Below, one piece after another: positions 43,071-51,356 of a stretch of 64,000 bases of DNA. The notes beneath the pieces were generated by a model. That model worked only from the letters and a program-made list of their open reading frames with translations. It searched no databases and was not told the origin of the DNA. The position numbers and the translations under genes were made by a program. The stretch lies in the NCBI RefSeq assembly GCF_013402815.2, contig NZ_CP058601.1:3782001-3846000 (forward strand), written 5' to 3'. The stretch comes from Natrinema halophilum (GTDB lineage Archaea; Halobacteriota; Halobacteria; Halobacteriales; Natrialbaceae). Numbering within the stretch: position 1 is the stretch's first letter; each line of letters starts with the position of its first letter.

Positions 43071-43808
43071 CTATCGGCGCTCCGGCCGTGTCACGTCACG
43101 CTCGGCGACCGCTCCGAGTAGCTGGCCCAGGGCGTCGGCGGCTAATTCGAGTAGTTCGGTCCCCCGGTCGGCGTCACCATCGCCCGGATCGCCGACGACA
43201 CCGTTTTCCGTAAACTCCGCCGAATCGTAGGCTAGATTAACGTATCCCGTCCAGTCGCCCCAGCCGTCGGCCGCGTCCGTGCGTGCCTCGTCGATCCGAT
43301 CCTCCCGGATCGATTCCGGCTCGAGGTGACGGAGAAGTGCCGTTTCGAGGGGCCCGCCGTGGCCCATATCGGCGGTGTGCTCGCCGACGCACTCGAACCA
43401 GGTGAACGGGACGACGTACCCGTCCCCGTCCCGAGTGAGACGGCCGCCGACTTCTCGAAGCGCGGCGACGTTACCGCCGTGGCCGTTAACCAAGACGATG
43501 CGGTCGAAACCGTGGTAGGCGAGACTTGAGACGGTTTCGCCGACGTAGTCGCGGAAGGTGTCTTCGGAGACCCACATCGTCCCGGGGAACTGACGGTGTT
43601 CCGCTGCGATCCCGACCGGAATCGCCGGCGCCCGGACGACCTCTCGATCGACGCGCTCGATCCCCGCATCGGCTACCGCTTCGGCGGTCACGACGTCCGT
43701 TCCGAGAGGCGCGTGCGGACCGTGTTGTTCCGTACTCCCGACGGGTACGACCGCGAGATTCGTCTCCAGATTTCGCACGTCAGTCCACGTCGCGTCGGAG
43801 AGATCCAT
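43071..43808 (-). CDS. Creatininase-family amidohydrolase
   Basis: A 245-residue metal-dependent amidohydrolase. Family landmarks are VVPVGSTEQHGPHAPLGTDV (metal-binding Glu, His and Asp), PGTMWVSEDTF, VLVNGHGGN and MGHGGPLETALL. In archaea a member (ArfB-like) removes the formyl group in riboflavin/F420 synthesis, while others cleave creatinine or mycofactocin-type peptides; I cannot choose. The ATG at 43808 (MDLSDATW) is preferred because ten extra residues from 43838 fall outside the fold. Confidence 0.85.
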   Translation of the reverse strand: MDLSDATWTDVRNLETNLAVVPVGSTEQHGPHAPLGTDVVTAEAVADAGIERVDREVVRAPAIPVGIAAEHRQFPGTMWVSEDTFRDYVGETVSSLAYHGFDRIVLVNGHGGNVAALREVGGRLTRDGDGYVVPFTWFECVGEHTADMGHGGPLETALLRHLEPESIREDRIDEARTDAADGWGDWTGYVNLAYDSAEFTENGVVGDPGDGDADRGTELLELAADALGQLLGAVAERDVTRPERR

Positions 43809-43946
43809 GCGCGAATATGTCGACCGTACGGGCATCAAACCCCCGGTACTGACGGGCGGGATGCCGATCCCACGATCGGTGCCGTCCGACTACCCAGTTG
43901 CGAACGCAGGGCGAACCCGTTTCCGCGCCGTCACAAACGATCACGT

Positions 43947-44291
43947 ATGCCCGACGATAGTCGTGAACTCGGCGTCGAATTCGGCGACCTTCAGGAGACC
44001 CTCGAGAACGAGGAGTATCCGATCGGCCACGACGAATTGCTCGAGAAACACGGCGACGAGGAGATCGAAATGAGCGGTGAAACGACCACGCTCGAGGACC
44101 TCATCGGACCGCTGGGGGAAGACGAGTATCGCGACTACGACGCGGTCGAGGGGGCGATCATGAACATGGTGAGCGACGAGGCTATCGGACGGAAAAATTA
44201 CAGCGATCGCACGCCGCCGGCGGCGGGCGAAGACAGGCAAGATGAAGGTGCGCCGGATCAGGACGATCAGCGAGACCAGGAATCGTTCTGA
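43947..44291 (+). CDS. DUF5789-family protein
   Basis: A 114-residue acidic protein with ELGVEFGDLQETLENEEYP, then the segment GETTTLEDLIGPLGEDEY and MNMVSDEAIGRKNYSDR. This matches the DUF5789 family of haloarchaea. The tail is Asp/Gln-rich. It ends 48 bases before the ABC exporter stop (convergent). Function unknown; the compact fold contains a possible mini winged helix. Confidence 0.8.
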   Translation: MPDDSRELGVEFGDLQETLENEEYPIGHDELLEKHGDEEIEMSGETTTLEDLIGPLGEDEYRDYDAVEGAIMNMVSDEAIGRKNYSDRTPPAAGEDRQDEGAPDQDDQRDQESF

Positions 44292-44339
44292 AACGGCGAG
44301 TGAGGGAGATCGGTCGTCGCTCCGCATGGACGGGTGACC

Positions 44340-46277
44340 TCAGTCGTCTCCGACCTCGGTTCGTGCCTGCCGACGCTGGGCGCGCTCGATGAACTCCTGT
44401 GGGAGTTCGTCAATTTCTCCGGCCTGAACGCCCCAGAGATGCGAGTAGAGCCCGTCGTTTTCGAGCAGTTCCTCGTGGGTTCCGTGTTCGGCGATCTCAC
44501 CGCCCTCGAGAACGAGGATGTGGTCCGCGTCTTTGATCGTCGAGAGCCGGTGAGCGATGGCAAATGTGGTTCGATCAGTGGCGAGATCGTCGATCGATCG
44601 CTGGATGAGCATCTCCGTCTCCGTATCGACGTCGCTGGTGGCCTCGTCCAGCAGGAGAATATCGGGGTCTCTGAGGATCGCACGGGCAATCGAAATCCGC
44701 TGGCGCTGCCCTCCCGAGAGCTTGACGCCGCGTTCGCCGACTTCGGTGTCGTACCCCTCGGGCAGGTTCTGGATGAATTCGTGTGCCTCGGCCATTTTCG
44801 CCGCTTCGATGACGTCATCGCGGTCGGCGTCGAACGTCCCGTACGTGATGTTCTCCGCGACGCTGCCGTAGAAGAGGAAGGTGTCCTGACTGACGTACCC
44901 GAGCGACTCGCGGAGGCTTCGGAGCGTAACGTTCTGGATGTTCTGGCCGTCGATGCGAATCTCTCCCTCGTCGACGTCGTACATCCGCAGGAGGAGCTTG
45001 AGGACAGTCGATTTGCCAGCCCCGGTGGGTCCGACCAGCGCGACCGTTTCGCCGCTATCGACCGTGAAGTCGATCCCCTCGATGATCGCCTCGTCCGTGT
45101 CGTACCCGAACGCTACCTCGTCGTACGTCACGCGCCCGCCGGTTACATCGAGATCTGGAGCGTCTGGCTCTTCGCCGACCCGATTCGGTTGGTCCATCAG
45201 ACCGAAAATACGGGCGCTCGAGGCACGGGCGCGCTGATACATGTTTATTATCTGTCCGAATTGGGCCATCGGCCAGATGAACCGCTGGGTGTAGAGGATG
45301 AAGACGACGAACATCCCGGTGCTGAGATCGCCCGAGAACGGTCCCGGCGGACCGCCGATGACCCAGAGCCCGCCCACGAGGAAGGTGATGACGAAGCCGA
45401 TGCCAGCGAGGACCCGCAGGCCGGGGAAGAACTTGATCCGGGTGCGAATCGCGCTCCAGTTGGCGTCGAGGTATTCCTGCGAGACATCTTCGACGCGGTC
45501 GGATTCGTAGGACTCGGTCGTACTCGACTTGATGACCTGGATACCCCCCAGGTTGTTCTCGAGTCGGGAATTGACCTTGCCGACGGTCGAGCGCACCGCG
45601 GCGTATTTTGGCTGAATCGTCCTGATAAACAGCGTCGTGAAGACGGCGATCAGCGGTACCGGCAGCAACGCGATCAGCGCGAGTTGCCAGTTGATCGCGA
45701 ACAGTAAGCCGCCGATTCCGAGTATCATCACGAGCAGCCGAAACAGGGAGTTCATCCCGTCGTTGAGGAACTTCTCGAGCCTGTTGACGTCGTTCGAGAG
45801 GATCGACATCATCTCACCGGTCTGCTTGTCGGCGAAAAACCCCATGTTCAGCCGCTGCATCTCGTCGTAAGTGTCGGTTCGGACGTCGTGTTGGACGTGC
45901 TGGGCGAAGGTATTGAATCCCCAGTTTCGGGTCCAGTGAAAGACCGCCGAGAGGAGAAACGCCCCTGCGATGATTCCGATCGTCAGCCAGAACTGGGCCA
46001 TCCGCCCGTCCGGAACGTACGGTGCGACGAGGCTCCCACCGATCGGGAACGCCTCGACGTATCCGATTTCCTGACGAATCACGGCGTCTATCGCGACACC
46101 TAACATAAGCGCCGGAAGCAGGTCCAGAATCCGTGCAAAAATACTCGCGATCACGCCGATCGTCGCAGCGCCCAGATAGTGCGACCCGTACTCGAGAAAC
46201 AGCCGCTTCATCGGGTTCTCGATGTCTTCGCGCTGCTCCTCGAACGGATCGTCCTCGTCCAAGTCGGCGCTACTCAT
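44340..46277 (-). CDS. ABC exporter, fused permease and ATPase
   Basis: A 645-residue half-transporter. Six membrane helices (about 35-340) are followed by the nucleotide-binding domain with Walker A GPTGAGKST, the Q-loop, ABC signature LSGGQRQR, Walker B ILLLDEATSDVD and the switch His in IAHRLSTI. It is a type IV exporter that works as a homo- or heterodimer for lipids, drugs or peptides. I chose ATG 46277 (MSSADLDEDD); the frame continues upstream into the DUF192 gene region without family support. It is 10 bases downstream of the DUF192 gene, so they share a transcript. Confidence 0.92.
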   Translation of the reverse strand: MSSADLDEDDPFEEQREDIENPMKRLFLEYGSHYLGAATIGVIASIFARILDLLPALMLGVAIDAVIRQEIGYVEAFPIGGSLVAPYVPDGRMAQFWLTIGIIAGAFLLSAVFHWTRNWGFNTFAQHVQHDVRTDTYDEMQRLNMGFFADKQTGEMMSILSNDVNRLEKFLNDGMNSLFRLLVMILGIGGLLFAINWQLALIALLPVPLIAVFTTLFIRTIQPKYAAVRSTVGKVNSRLENNLGGIQVIKSSTTESYESDRVEDVSQEYLDANWSAIRTRIKFFPGLRVLAGIGFVITFLVGGLWVIGGPPGPFSGDLSTGMFVVFILYTQRFIWPMAQFGQIINMYQRARASSARIFGLMDQPNRVGEEPDAPDLDVTGGRVTYDEVAFGYDTDEAIIEGIDFTVDSGETVALVGPTGAGKSTVLKLLLRMYDVDEGEIRIDGQNIQNVTLRSLRESLGYVSQDTFLFYGSVAENITYGTFDADRDDVIEAAKMAEAHEFIQNLPEGYDTEVGERGVKLSGGQRQRISIARAILRDPDILLLDEATSDVDTETEMLIQRSIDDLATDRTTFAIAHRLSTIKDADHILVLEGGEIAEHGTHEELLENDGLYSHLWGVQAGEIDELPQEFIERAQRRQARTEVGDD

Positions 46278-46287
46278 TGAACGGGTC

Positions 46288-46938
46288 TCAGGGACCGCCG
46301 GCAATAAGAATTTTCGACGAATCGAAATTGGTCGCCCGACGGGCCGCTCGTTGGGTGGCTGTGTCGCTGTTCGCCGTCGACGCGACACCTGCCATCCCAC
46401 CGGTACTTGCTCCAGCCCAGCCGATGATCGTCCGTTTCGACTCGAGGTCGATTTCGACCTCGTCGCCGACTTCGATACCAGTCTCGTTCGTGTATCCGCG
46501 GGGCACTTCGAGAACCCACTTCCCGCGGCCCGAATATGTGAGATCGTTTCCGTCCTCGCCGGGTTCAGGTGCACGAGCGTGGTGAATCGACGTAATCTCG
46601 CGGTCCGCACCGATGTATATTATGTCGATGTCGAAGTTCATCTCTCGCATCACGTACGTCAGGTCCTGCTCGTGGTCGTAGACGAACAACATCCCGTTGC
46701 CTGACTCGAGGGATTCGTGATCGCTCAACCCAGTGTACCGTTCCCGATAGGAGTCGGCGATTTCGACGTCGACAACCGCTTTTGGTTCGTCGGTGTCAGT
46801 TCCGGGATCGACGATACGGGCCTCTCCCTTCTCCGGGCTCCAGGGTCCCGAAACGATGCCGGCCTGTACGAGGGCGACGCCACTGATCGAGAGGATCGCG
46901 ACGACGAGGAGGGCTTTCCGACCACGCCCGACTGACAT
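46288..46938 (-). CDS. DUF192-family secreted or anchored protein
   Basis: A 216-residue protein with an N-terminal signal anchor (ALLVVAILSISGVALVQAG) and the DUF192 core: VEIADSYRERYTGLSDHESL, GMLFVYDHEQDLTYVMREMNFDIDI (split here as GMLFVYDHEQ and MREMNFDIDI) and VLEVPRGYTNETGIEVGD. The C-terminal 40 residues are an Ala/Thr/Arg-rich extension with low conservation. DUF192 proteins are small beta proteins of unknown function outside the membrane. The ATG at 46938 is closest to the signal. Confidence 0.85.
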   Translation of the reverse strand: MSVGRGRKALLVVAILSISGVALVQAGIVSGPWSPEKGEARIVDPGTDTDEPKAVVDVEIADSYRERYTGLSDHESLESGNGMLFVYDHEQDLTYVMREMNFDIDIIYIGADREITSIHHARAPEPGEDGNDLTYSGRGKWVLEVPRGYTNETGIEVGDEVEIDLESKRTIIGWAGASTGGMAGVASTANSDTATQRAARRATNFDSSKILIAGGP

Positions 46939-47000
46939 GGACGGTACCTGCACCGCGAGAAAGTAAAGGTTATTCGGACGGGGGCACTCATCTCGAGTGC

Positions 47001-47074
47001 GGGCTCGTGGTCTAGCTGGTCATGACGCGGCCTTTACAAGGCCGAGGTCGGTGGTTCGAACCCGCCCGAGCCCA
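47001..47074 (+). tRNA. tRNA-Val (TAC anticodon)
   Basis: Acceptor arms GGGCTCG/CGAGCCC pair perfectly. The anticodon stem CGGCC/GGCCG encloses TTTACAA, so the anticodon is TAC. The T-arm GGTTCGAACCC is intact and the discriminator base is A. No CCA encoded. Confidence 0.93.
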
Positions 47075-47298
47075 TTTCTCTGGCGAACAACAGTGAGTCA
47101 GAGAAATGTATGCGAGGGCGGTTCGAATCAGGGAAGAGCGTCGCTCCGACCGTGGTTCGAACCCGCCCGAGCCCACTTCGATTCTGCGACGAACGGACGG
47201 AAAGAGGGAATTGTGGCGCGAGCGGCGTGTTCACAGCCCTATAAGTCGCGCGCAGTGAAGGAACACGTCTGATTTCGGTTCGAACCCGCTCGGGCCGA
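47053..47298. repeat. Three copies of the tRNA-Val 3' end
   Basis: GGTTCGAACCCGCCCGAGCCC occurs in the tRNA (47053), exactly again at 47154, and diverged (GCTCGGGCC) at 47277. The interval before the second copy contains GGTTCGAATCAGGGAAGAGCG...GACCGTGG, closely similar to the spacer next to the CAU tRNA repeats at 10.25 and 30.2 kb. It suggests repeated use of this tRNA as an integration site. Confidence 0.8.
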
Positions 47299-47661
47299 TT
47301 ACTGTCGCGAAAAATTTGATAGCGACAGCAACACGATCTGCTGGAGATTCGATCTGAACCGAGATTCTACGACCGGAATGAAGAGAATCTCGAGGTGTTT
47401 CGCATCCACTCGAAATCATCTACGGCTATCCGACCTCGTTGGCGTCGGCCGGACGCCACCGGTATAGACGGAACCTACCAGTGACCGATACCGGACAGCA
47501 TTCCTTCGCAAGAGGGACAACCGGACACCATTCCTTCGCAAGAGGGTCAGTGTCTCTGTGGATGCACCACGAAAACGAACGTAAGCACTCGAGTCCTCGA
47601 GTCCGATCGGCGCGACTAATTAGCTACTATTCACGAATCAGACTGGTTCGTCCGAGAGTAG
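47299..47661. other. Intergenic region with a 30-bp tandem duplication
   Basis: No gene. 47491-47520 and 47521-47550 are two copies of a 30-base unit containing CATTCCTTCGCAAGAGGG, differing at three positions. The rest is featureless. Confidence 0.55.
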
Positions 47662-48108
47662 TCACTGCTTGAGACGCGCGACGTTCTCGCGGATCTGACC
47701 GAGCAGTCCCTCGCCCGATTCGGTCTGTAATGCGGCATGCAACGTCGAATTCTCCGGTTCGTCTTTGACGACGACCTGAAGATACGGCTCGAGTTGGTCG
47801 AAGTTGTCCGACAGGATGACGGTGTGATTATCCTCGTCGTGATCAACGACGCCCGCGTCGTCCAGTTTCGGGACGTGACACTGGACCGACGAGACGTAGA
47901 CGCTTTTGTACTCGTTTTTCGCTACTTCATCAGGCGGAACGTCGTGTTCCCATCCCGCGACCGTTTCCGCTAACGTCGAGAGTTCGATGGGGTCTTCTCG
48001 CCCACGCAATGCATAAAGGAGGTAGCGACGCCGCCGGTTCGCCAGTAACTCGAGAATGGTGTCGGCGGAGAGTTCTTCCTCTGTTTGACTCGAGGCAAGT
48101 GCTTCCAT
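47662..48108 (-). CDS. DUF7344 winged-helix protein
   Basis: A 148-residue protein of the haloarchaeal DUF7344 type: ILELLANRRRRYLLYALRG, LSTLAETVAGWE and YVSSVQCHVPKLDDAGVVDHD. These elements form a winged helix with a clear recognition helix. It presumably regulates transcription; many such genes exist per haloarchaeal genome and targets are unknown. Promoter region upstream (48109-48370) also holds the tRNA-Phe promoter on the other strand. Confidence 0.82.
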   Translation of the reverse strand: MEALASSQTEEELSADTILELLANRRRRYLLYALRGREDPIELSTLAETVAGWEHDVPPDEVAKNEYKSVYVSSVQCHVPKLDDAGVVDHDEDNHTVILSDNFDQLEPYLQVVVKDEPENSTLHAALQTESGEGLLGQIRENVARLKQ

Positions 48109-48341
48109 AACACGATATTACCGTGCAGGGCGGAAAAGAGTGTCTTGAATATCCGATAATCCAACAGACTGTGGCCAATCATGTGTAAGCGTGATCGTAT
48201 TCATAGTGTAACATCTGTTTCGAGTACCTTATGTGACGTTTCGTTGCACAGTGCCCTAATTTTGCGTGGCAGATAGAACGTATGTCACTTGGAGGTGTGT
48301 ATCACATCTCGAGGGCGAGACGGCGCTCTCGATTCGAAATC

Positions 48342-48350
48342 CTTTTTTAT
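48342..48350 (+). promoter_or_regulatory. TATA box of tRNA-Phe
   Basis: TTTTTTATA lies about 27 bases upstream of the tRNA 5' end, the standard spacing. Confidence 0.55.
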
Positions 48351-48373
48351 ACCATGGACGGAGAGTGGAGTAG

Positions 48374-48446
48374 GCCGCCTTAGCTCAGACTGGGAGAGCA
48401 CTCGACTGAAGATCGAGCTGTCCCTGGTTCAAATCCGGGAGGCGGC
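48374..48446 (+). tRNA. tRNA-Phe (GAA anticodon)
   Basis: Acceptor arms GCCGCCT/AGGCGGC pair perfectly. The anticodon stem CTCGA/TCGAG encloses CTGAAGA (anticodon GAA). The T-arm CCTGGTTCAAATCCGGG has one G-T pair. No CCA encoded. The accessory island begins just after it. Confidence 0.93.
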
Positions 48447-48974
48447 ATCATACTCACGGTTCAAATGCCCACGGAGCGGTGCGTGGGCAACCTCTCCGGA
48501 TATTCCTCACGACCTATTCGTTAAACTCGACTCGGTACTCTCCCCGTCCCGCGCGGATCCTCAGATGAGGGCACCGACGTCACCAATGAGATGAAGACGG
48601 GGAGTCCCTTGCCGAGCGCTCAAGAATACGCTGTGCTCAAAGACCAGTACGTAATCACATAATCTACCATCGGCTCAAGTACGTCTCTGGGTACGTACTC
48701 GTGTACATGAATGAGTACGTCCACAAGTACGTGAGTACGTACATTCTTCCGAACGCTAGAATCCCCACTGGAGATCCGATATTGAGGTACTGATAGCGAT
48801 CATGGTGAAAGAACGCGACCGGACTCATCATGCCGTGTTTTCAACTCAACGATCAGTAGAAGAACGCTCATTTGGATTCTGACGGTCCGTAGGTGTATAC
48901 CTCCGGACTTTCGAATCGCGTATCTGGAATCCGGCGAGGTGCTTGGAGTCGATCAAAGATTTAAACAGAACCCA
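48447..48974. other. Junction region between tRNA-Phe and the island
   Basis: No gene. It contains a partial T-arm copy (GGTTCAAATGCCCACGG at about 48460) and the AGTACGT array described separately. It is more AT-rich toward the right, where the island operon ends. Confidence 0.5.
48647..48742. repeat. Iterated AGTACGT motifs
   Basis: AGTACGT occurs at 48647, 48678, 48714, 48726 and 48734, with GGTACGTACT (palindromic GTACGTAC) at 48690, all within about 95 bases. The spacing is 31, 36, 12 and 8 bases. Such short iterated sites are typical of protein-binding arrays (iterons or recombinase arm sites). Confidence 0.65.
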
Positions 48975-50618
48975 TTAATCAAGACTCTGAACGCCAGTCG
49001 AATCTCCCTCTCCGAAATCAGCCGATTCTGACTGCGTCGGTTCGCGTTGTCGTTCGTCGTAGGCTTCACGCCATTCTTCGATGACTGGCCGGCTTCCAGC
49101 ACCGTGCGGTGTGCGTCGCTGTCGAACTTGTATCAGTGCCGGCGTGTTCATCGCGTCACCAGACACGACCGCTTGCCCCGGGGTTAACCCGGGCAACTCT
49201 CGAAGTACGTCTTCGCCGGCGGCTTCCACGGAGTTTTTGATCGCATCCTGGTCATTCGGGTTCTTGATCTGCATTGAGATCTGCGTTCCGCACTGCGACA
49301 GAACGTCTTGGTCGATTTTCGACGGGCGTTGACTGATAATCCCGAGTCCGAATCCGAACTTGCGGCCTTCGGATGTGATCGTTCGCATGATCCCTAGCGA
49401 TGGGGCTTCACCGGAGGCTGGAGCGAACCGGTGTCCTTCTTCGAACAAGGCGAAAATCGGATGCTCGATATCCGAGTCTCGGTCTCGCACGTCATCAAGT
49501 CGCTCTCGATACATCCGCCGGAGAAGAACGGTCGTGATAAGTTGCTGATCCCGCCGGTCCAACGTATCCATCTGAAGGACGGTGCACTGCCCTGGGTCCA
49601 CGATTTCATCCAGCGGCACGTTCTCTTCAGGGTGGAAGAGATCATTTCGCTCGATAGACCGGCGGAGCCGCCACTCTAGTGCGCCGACGCTCGCGTCATC
49701 ATCGCCGTAGATCCGCTCCATTTCACCGATCAGTTCATCAATCCCCCATGTTCGACTTTCCTGGCGTTGCATGGCCTGCCATGCCGTCGAAAGTCGCTCT
49801 TGCATCCGGTTGCTCGGATTATCCAAGATTGCCATGACATCGCCGATTTCCAGTTCAGAGATGCGAACGCGGAGCCGTTCCGGATCGTAGTACTCGATTT
49901 CTGGTTCATACCCATCTTCGCCCTGAAATGCCTCTTCACCCTGCATTTCTGCCAAGGTATCGTACTCACCGTGCGGGTCAAACACGAGCAGTGATGCGCG
50001 CGAGCTCGGACGCATCATCTCCTCGATCAGGACCGACGCTGTGTAGGATTTCCCGCTCCCGGTTGATGCGAGGATCGCTAGGTGTGTCGAAGCGAATTCT
50101 TCGATTGGAATGTATAGGTTTGTCGCCTCTGCCGGGCGATTCAACAGCCAGCCGACGTGCGCGACTCCGTCAAGTGTTGTGACATCTGTGCTGTCAGTTT
50201 CACAGCCGAGGTTCGGCAATACGGTTTCGAGTTGTTGATGCGGTGCGATCGACAGTGGTGTCCCCGGGTCAGGCAGCTGGCGAGGATTAGCGAACGTCGT
50301 CATATTCGTGTCGTAGTACCCGATGACCGTTGCTGTCAACCGGTACAACTCGGTATCATCAGTTGACACACCGAGTGTCGCTGCGACCGTCTCCGGCCCG
50401 ACTTCCGGATCCGCAAGGAACCCTTCAGGAAGCCCTCGAATCAGTTCACGGTTCGTCACGCGAGCGAACACCGAGCGTGGCTCACCTTCAACCGAGACAG
50501 TGTACGTGATGAACTCACCGGTCTTGATCGACTTGTCTGATGGAGTTACGAACACGAATTCGTTCGGATCGTCACCCGGTCCAGCGACGGTTCCAACCAC
50601 GTTTGATCGGTCAGCCAT
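48975..50618 (-). CDS. herA: HerA-like DNA helicase/translocase
   Basis: A 547-residue hexameric FtsK/HerA-type ATPase that pumps DNA and drives NurA in end resection. An N-terminal HAS-barrel (about 5-85, VGTVAGPGDDPNEF ...) is followed by the RecA-like core: Walker A ASTGSGKSYT (near 188), Walker B FALFEEGHRF (near 405) and the sensor/arginine region ISQRPSKIDQDVLSQCGTQI (given as ISQRPSKID and LSQCGTQI). It is the last gene of a five-gene operon and shares a base with the preceding lone HAS-barrel gene. Whether it serves housekeeping repair or defence is open. Confidence 0.88.
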   Translation of the reverse strand: MADRSNVVGTVAGPGDDPNEFVFVTPSDKSIKTGEFITYTVSVEGEPRSVFARVTNRELIRGLPEGFLADPEVGPETVAATLGVSTDDTELYRLTATVIGYYDTNMTTFANPRQLPDPGTPLSIAPHQQLETVLPNLGCETDSTDVTTLDGVAHVGWLLNRPAEATNLYIPIEEFASTHLAILASTGSGKSYTASVLIEEMMRPSSRASLLVFDPHGEYDTLAEMQGEEAFQGEDGYEPEIEYYDPERLRVRISELEIGDVMAILDNPSNRMQERLSTAWQAMQRQESRTWGIDELIGEMERIYGDDDASVGALEWRLRRSIERNDLFHPEENVPLDEIVDPGQCTVLQMDTLDRRDQQLITTVLLRRMYRERLDDVRDRDSDIEHPIFALFEEGHRFAPASGEAPSLGIMRTITSEGRKFGFGLGIISQRPSKIDQDVLSQCGTQISMQIKNPNDQDAIKNSVEAAGEDVLRELPGLTPGQAVVSGDAMNTPALIQVRQRRTPHGAGSRPVIEEWREAYDERQREPTQSESADFGEGDSTGVQSLD

Positions 50619-51283
50619 TAGACCACCCCTCGCTGTTCACGCGCTTGCCACTGTACGTTCTGTTCAACCACATCTAGTACTCGGTGGTTCGGATCGTCTT
50701 CCGGTAGCACCCCTCGCAACCGGTCGATTAGTGCGACGATGACCTCCGACCCGAGGTCACCAGCAATATCCAAGAGCCGATCCATGTACGCCAGCTGAAT
50801 ATGCTCATCGACGGTATGGAAGGAAACCGTGACCTGATCCGGACAGTGGAAGACGGTATCCTCAACTTCTAACGTCCACCGCGGCATTTGATGCGTTGGA
50901 TTCTGTATTGTCCCGTCTTCGGCGATTTCTGCAGTACCGAGAAGCGCCACGCCAGCGAGCGTGGTGCGCTCTTCGATGTACCCCGGCGTGAATTGAGCCT
51001 GGTCGTCCTGCGCTAATCGCGGCCCGGTTCGCCCTTGATCAGGATCGACTAACTGTGTGTCGTAAATCACGCCAATGACTGCGTGCTCGGTTCCGTTGAC
51101 GGTTTTTTTGATGAAGACTGGTTGCCCGAACTCGCGTTCGTGAAGTTCCGGTGGGCGATCACAGTCTCGTTCCTTGTAGACCTCGACGACGTAATCCAAG
51201 TGGCTGTTCGAGGACACGATACTGCCAATCCGAACGCACGAATCGAGATCCGGACTCTCTCCGTCAGGTGGTGTAGCTGTCAT
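50618..51283 (-). CDS. Stand-alone HAS-barrel-like protein between NurA and HerA
   Basis: A 221-residue protein whose first 100 residues (CVRIGSIVSSNSHLDYVVEVY ... GQPVFIKKTVNGTEHAVIGVIYDT, seen as VRIGSIVSSN and HAVIGVIYDT) resemble the HAS barrel that HerA uses to dock NurA. The rest is helical (DRLLDIAGDLGSEVIVALIDRL). It has no ATPase motif. The start at 51283 gives MTATPPDGESP; the longer frame from 51325 is not conserved. A separate HAS-barrel subunit beside a HerA that already has one is unusual, and it may adapt the complex to another nuclease. Confidence 0.6.
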   Translation of the reverse strand: MTATPPDGESPDLDSCVRIGSIVSSNSHLDYVVEVYKERDCDRPPELHEREFGQPVFIKKTVNGTEHAVIGVIYDTQLVDPDQGRTGPRLAQDDQAQFTPGYIEERTTLAGVALLGTAEIAEDGTIQNPTHQMPRWTLEVEDTVFHCPDQVTVSFHTVDEHIQLAYMDRLLDIAGDLGSEVIVALIDRLRGVLPEDDPNHRVLDVVEQNVQWQAREQRGVV

Positions 51284-51356
51284 AGTTCCGTCTCCGTACT
51301 GTCGTCTGGTTGTCGCGCGGTGCATCCTGCTGGTGCGTGTGGGGTGTGGTGGTGAA

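Noticed and set aside
44334-45707. 457-codon frame opposite the ABC exporter
   Set aside because: It covers the exporter's conserved motifs on the other strand and has no recognisable domain.
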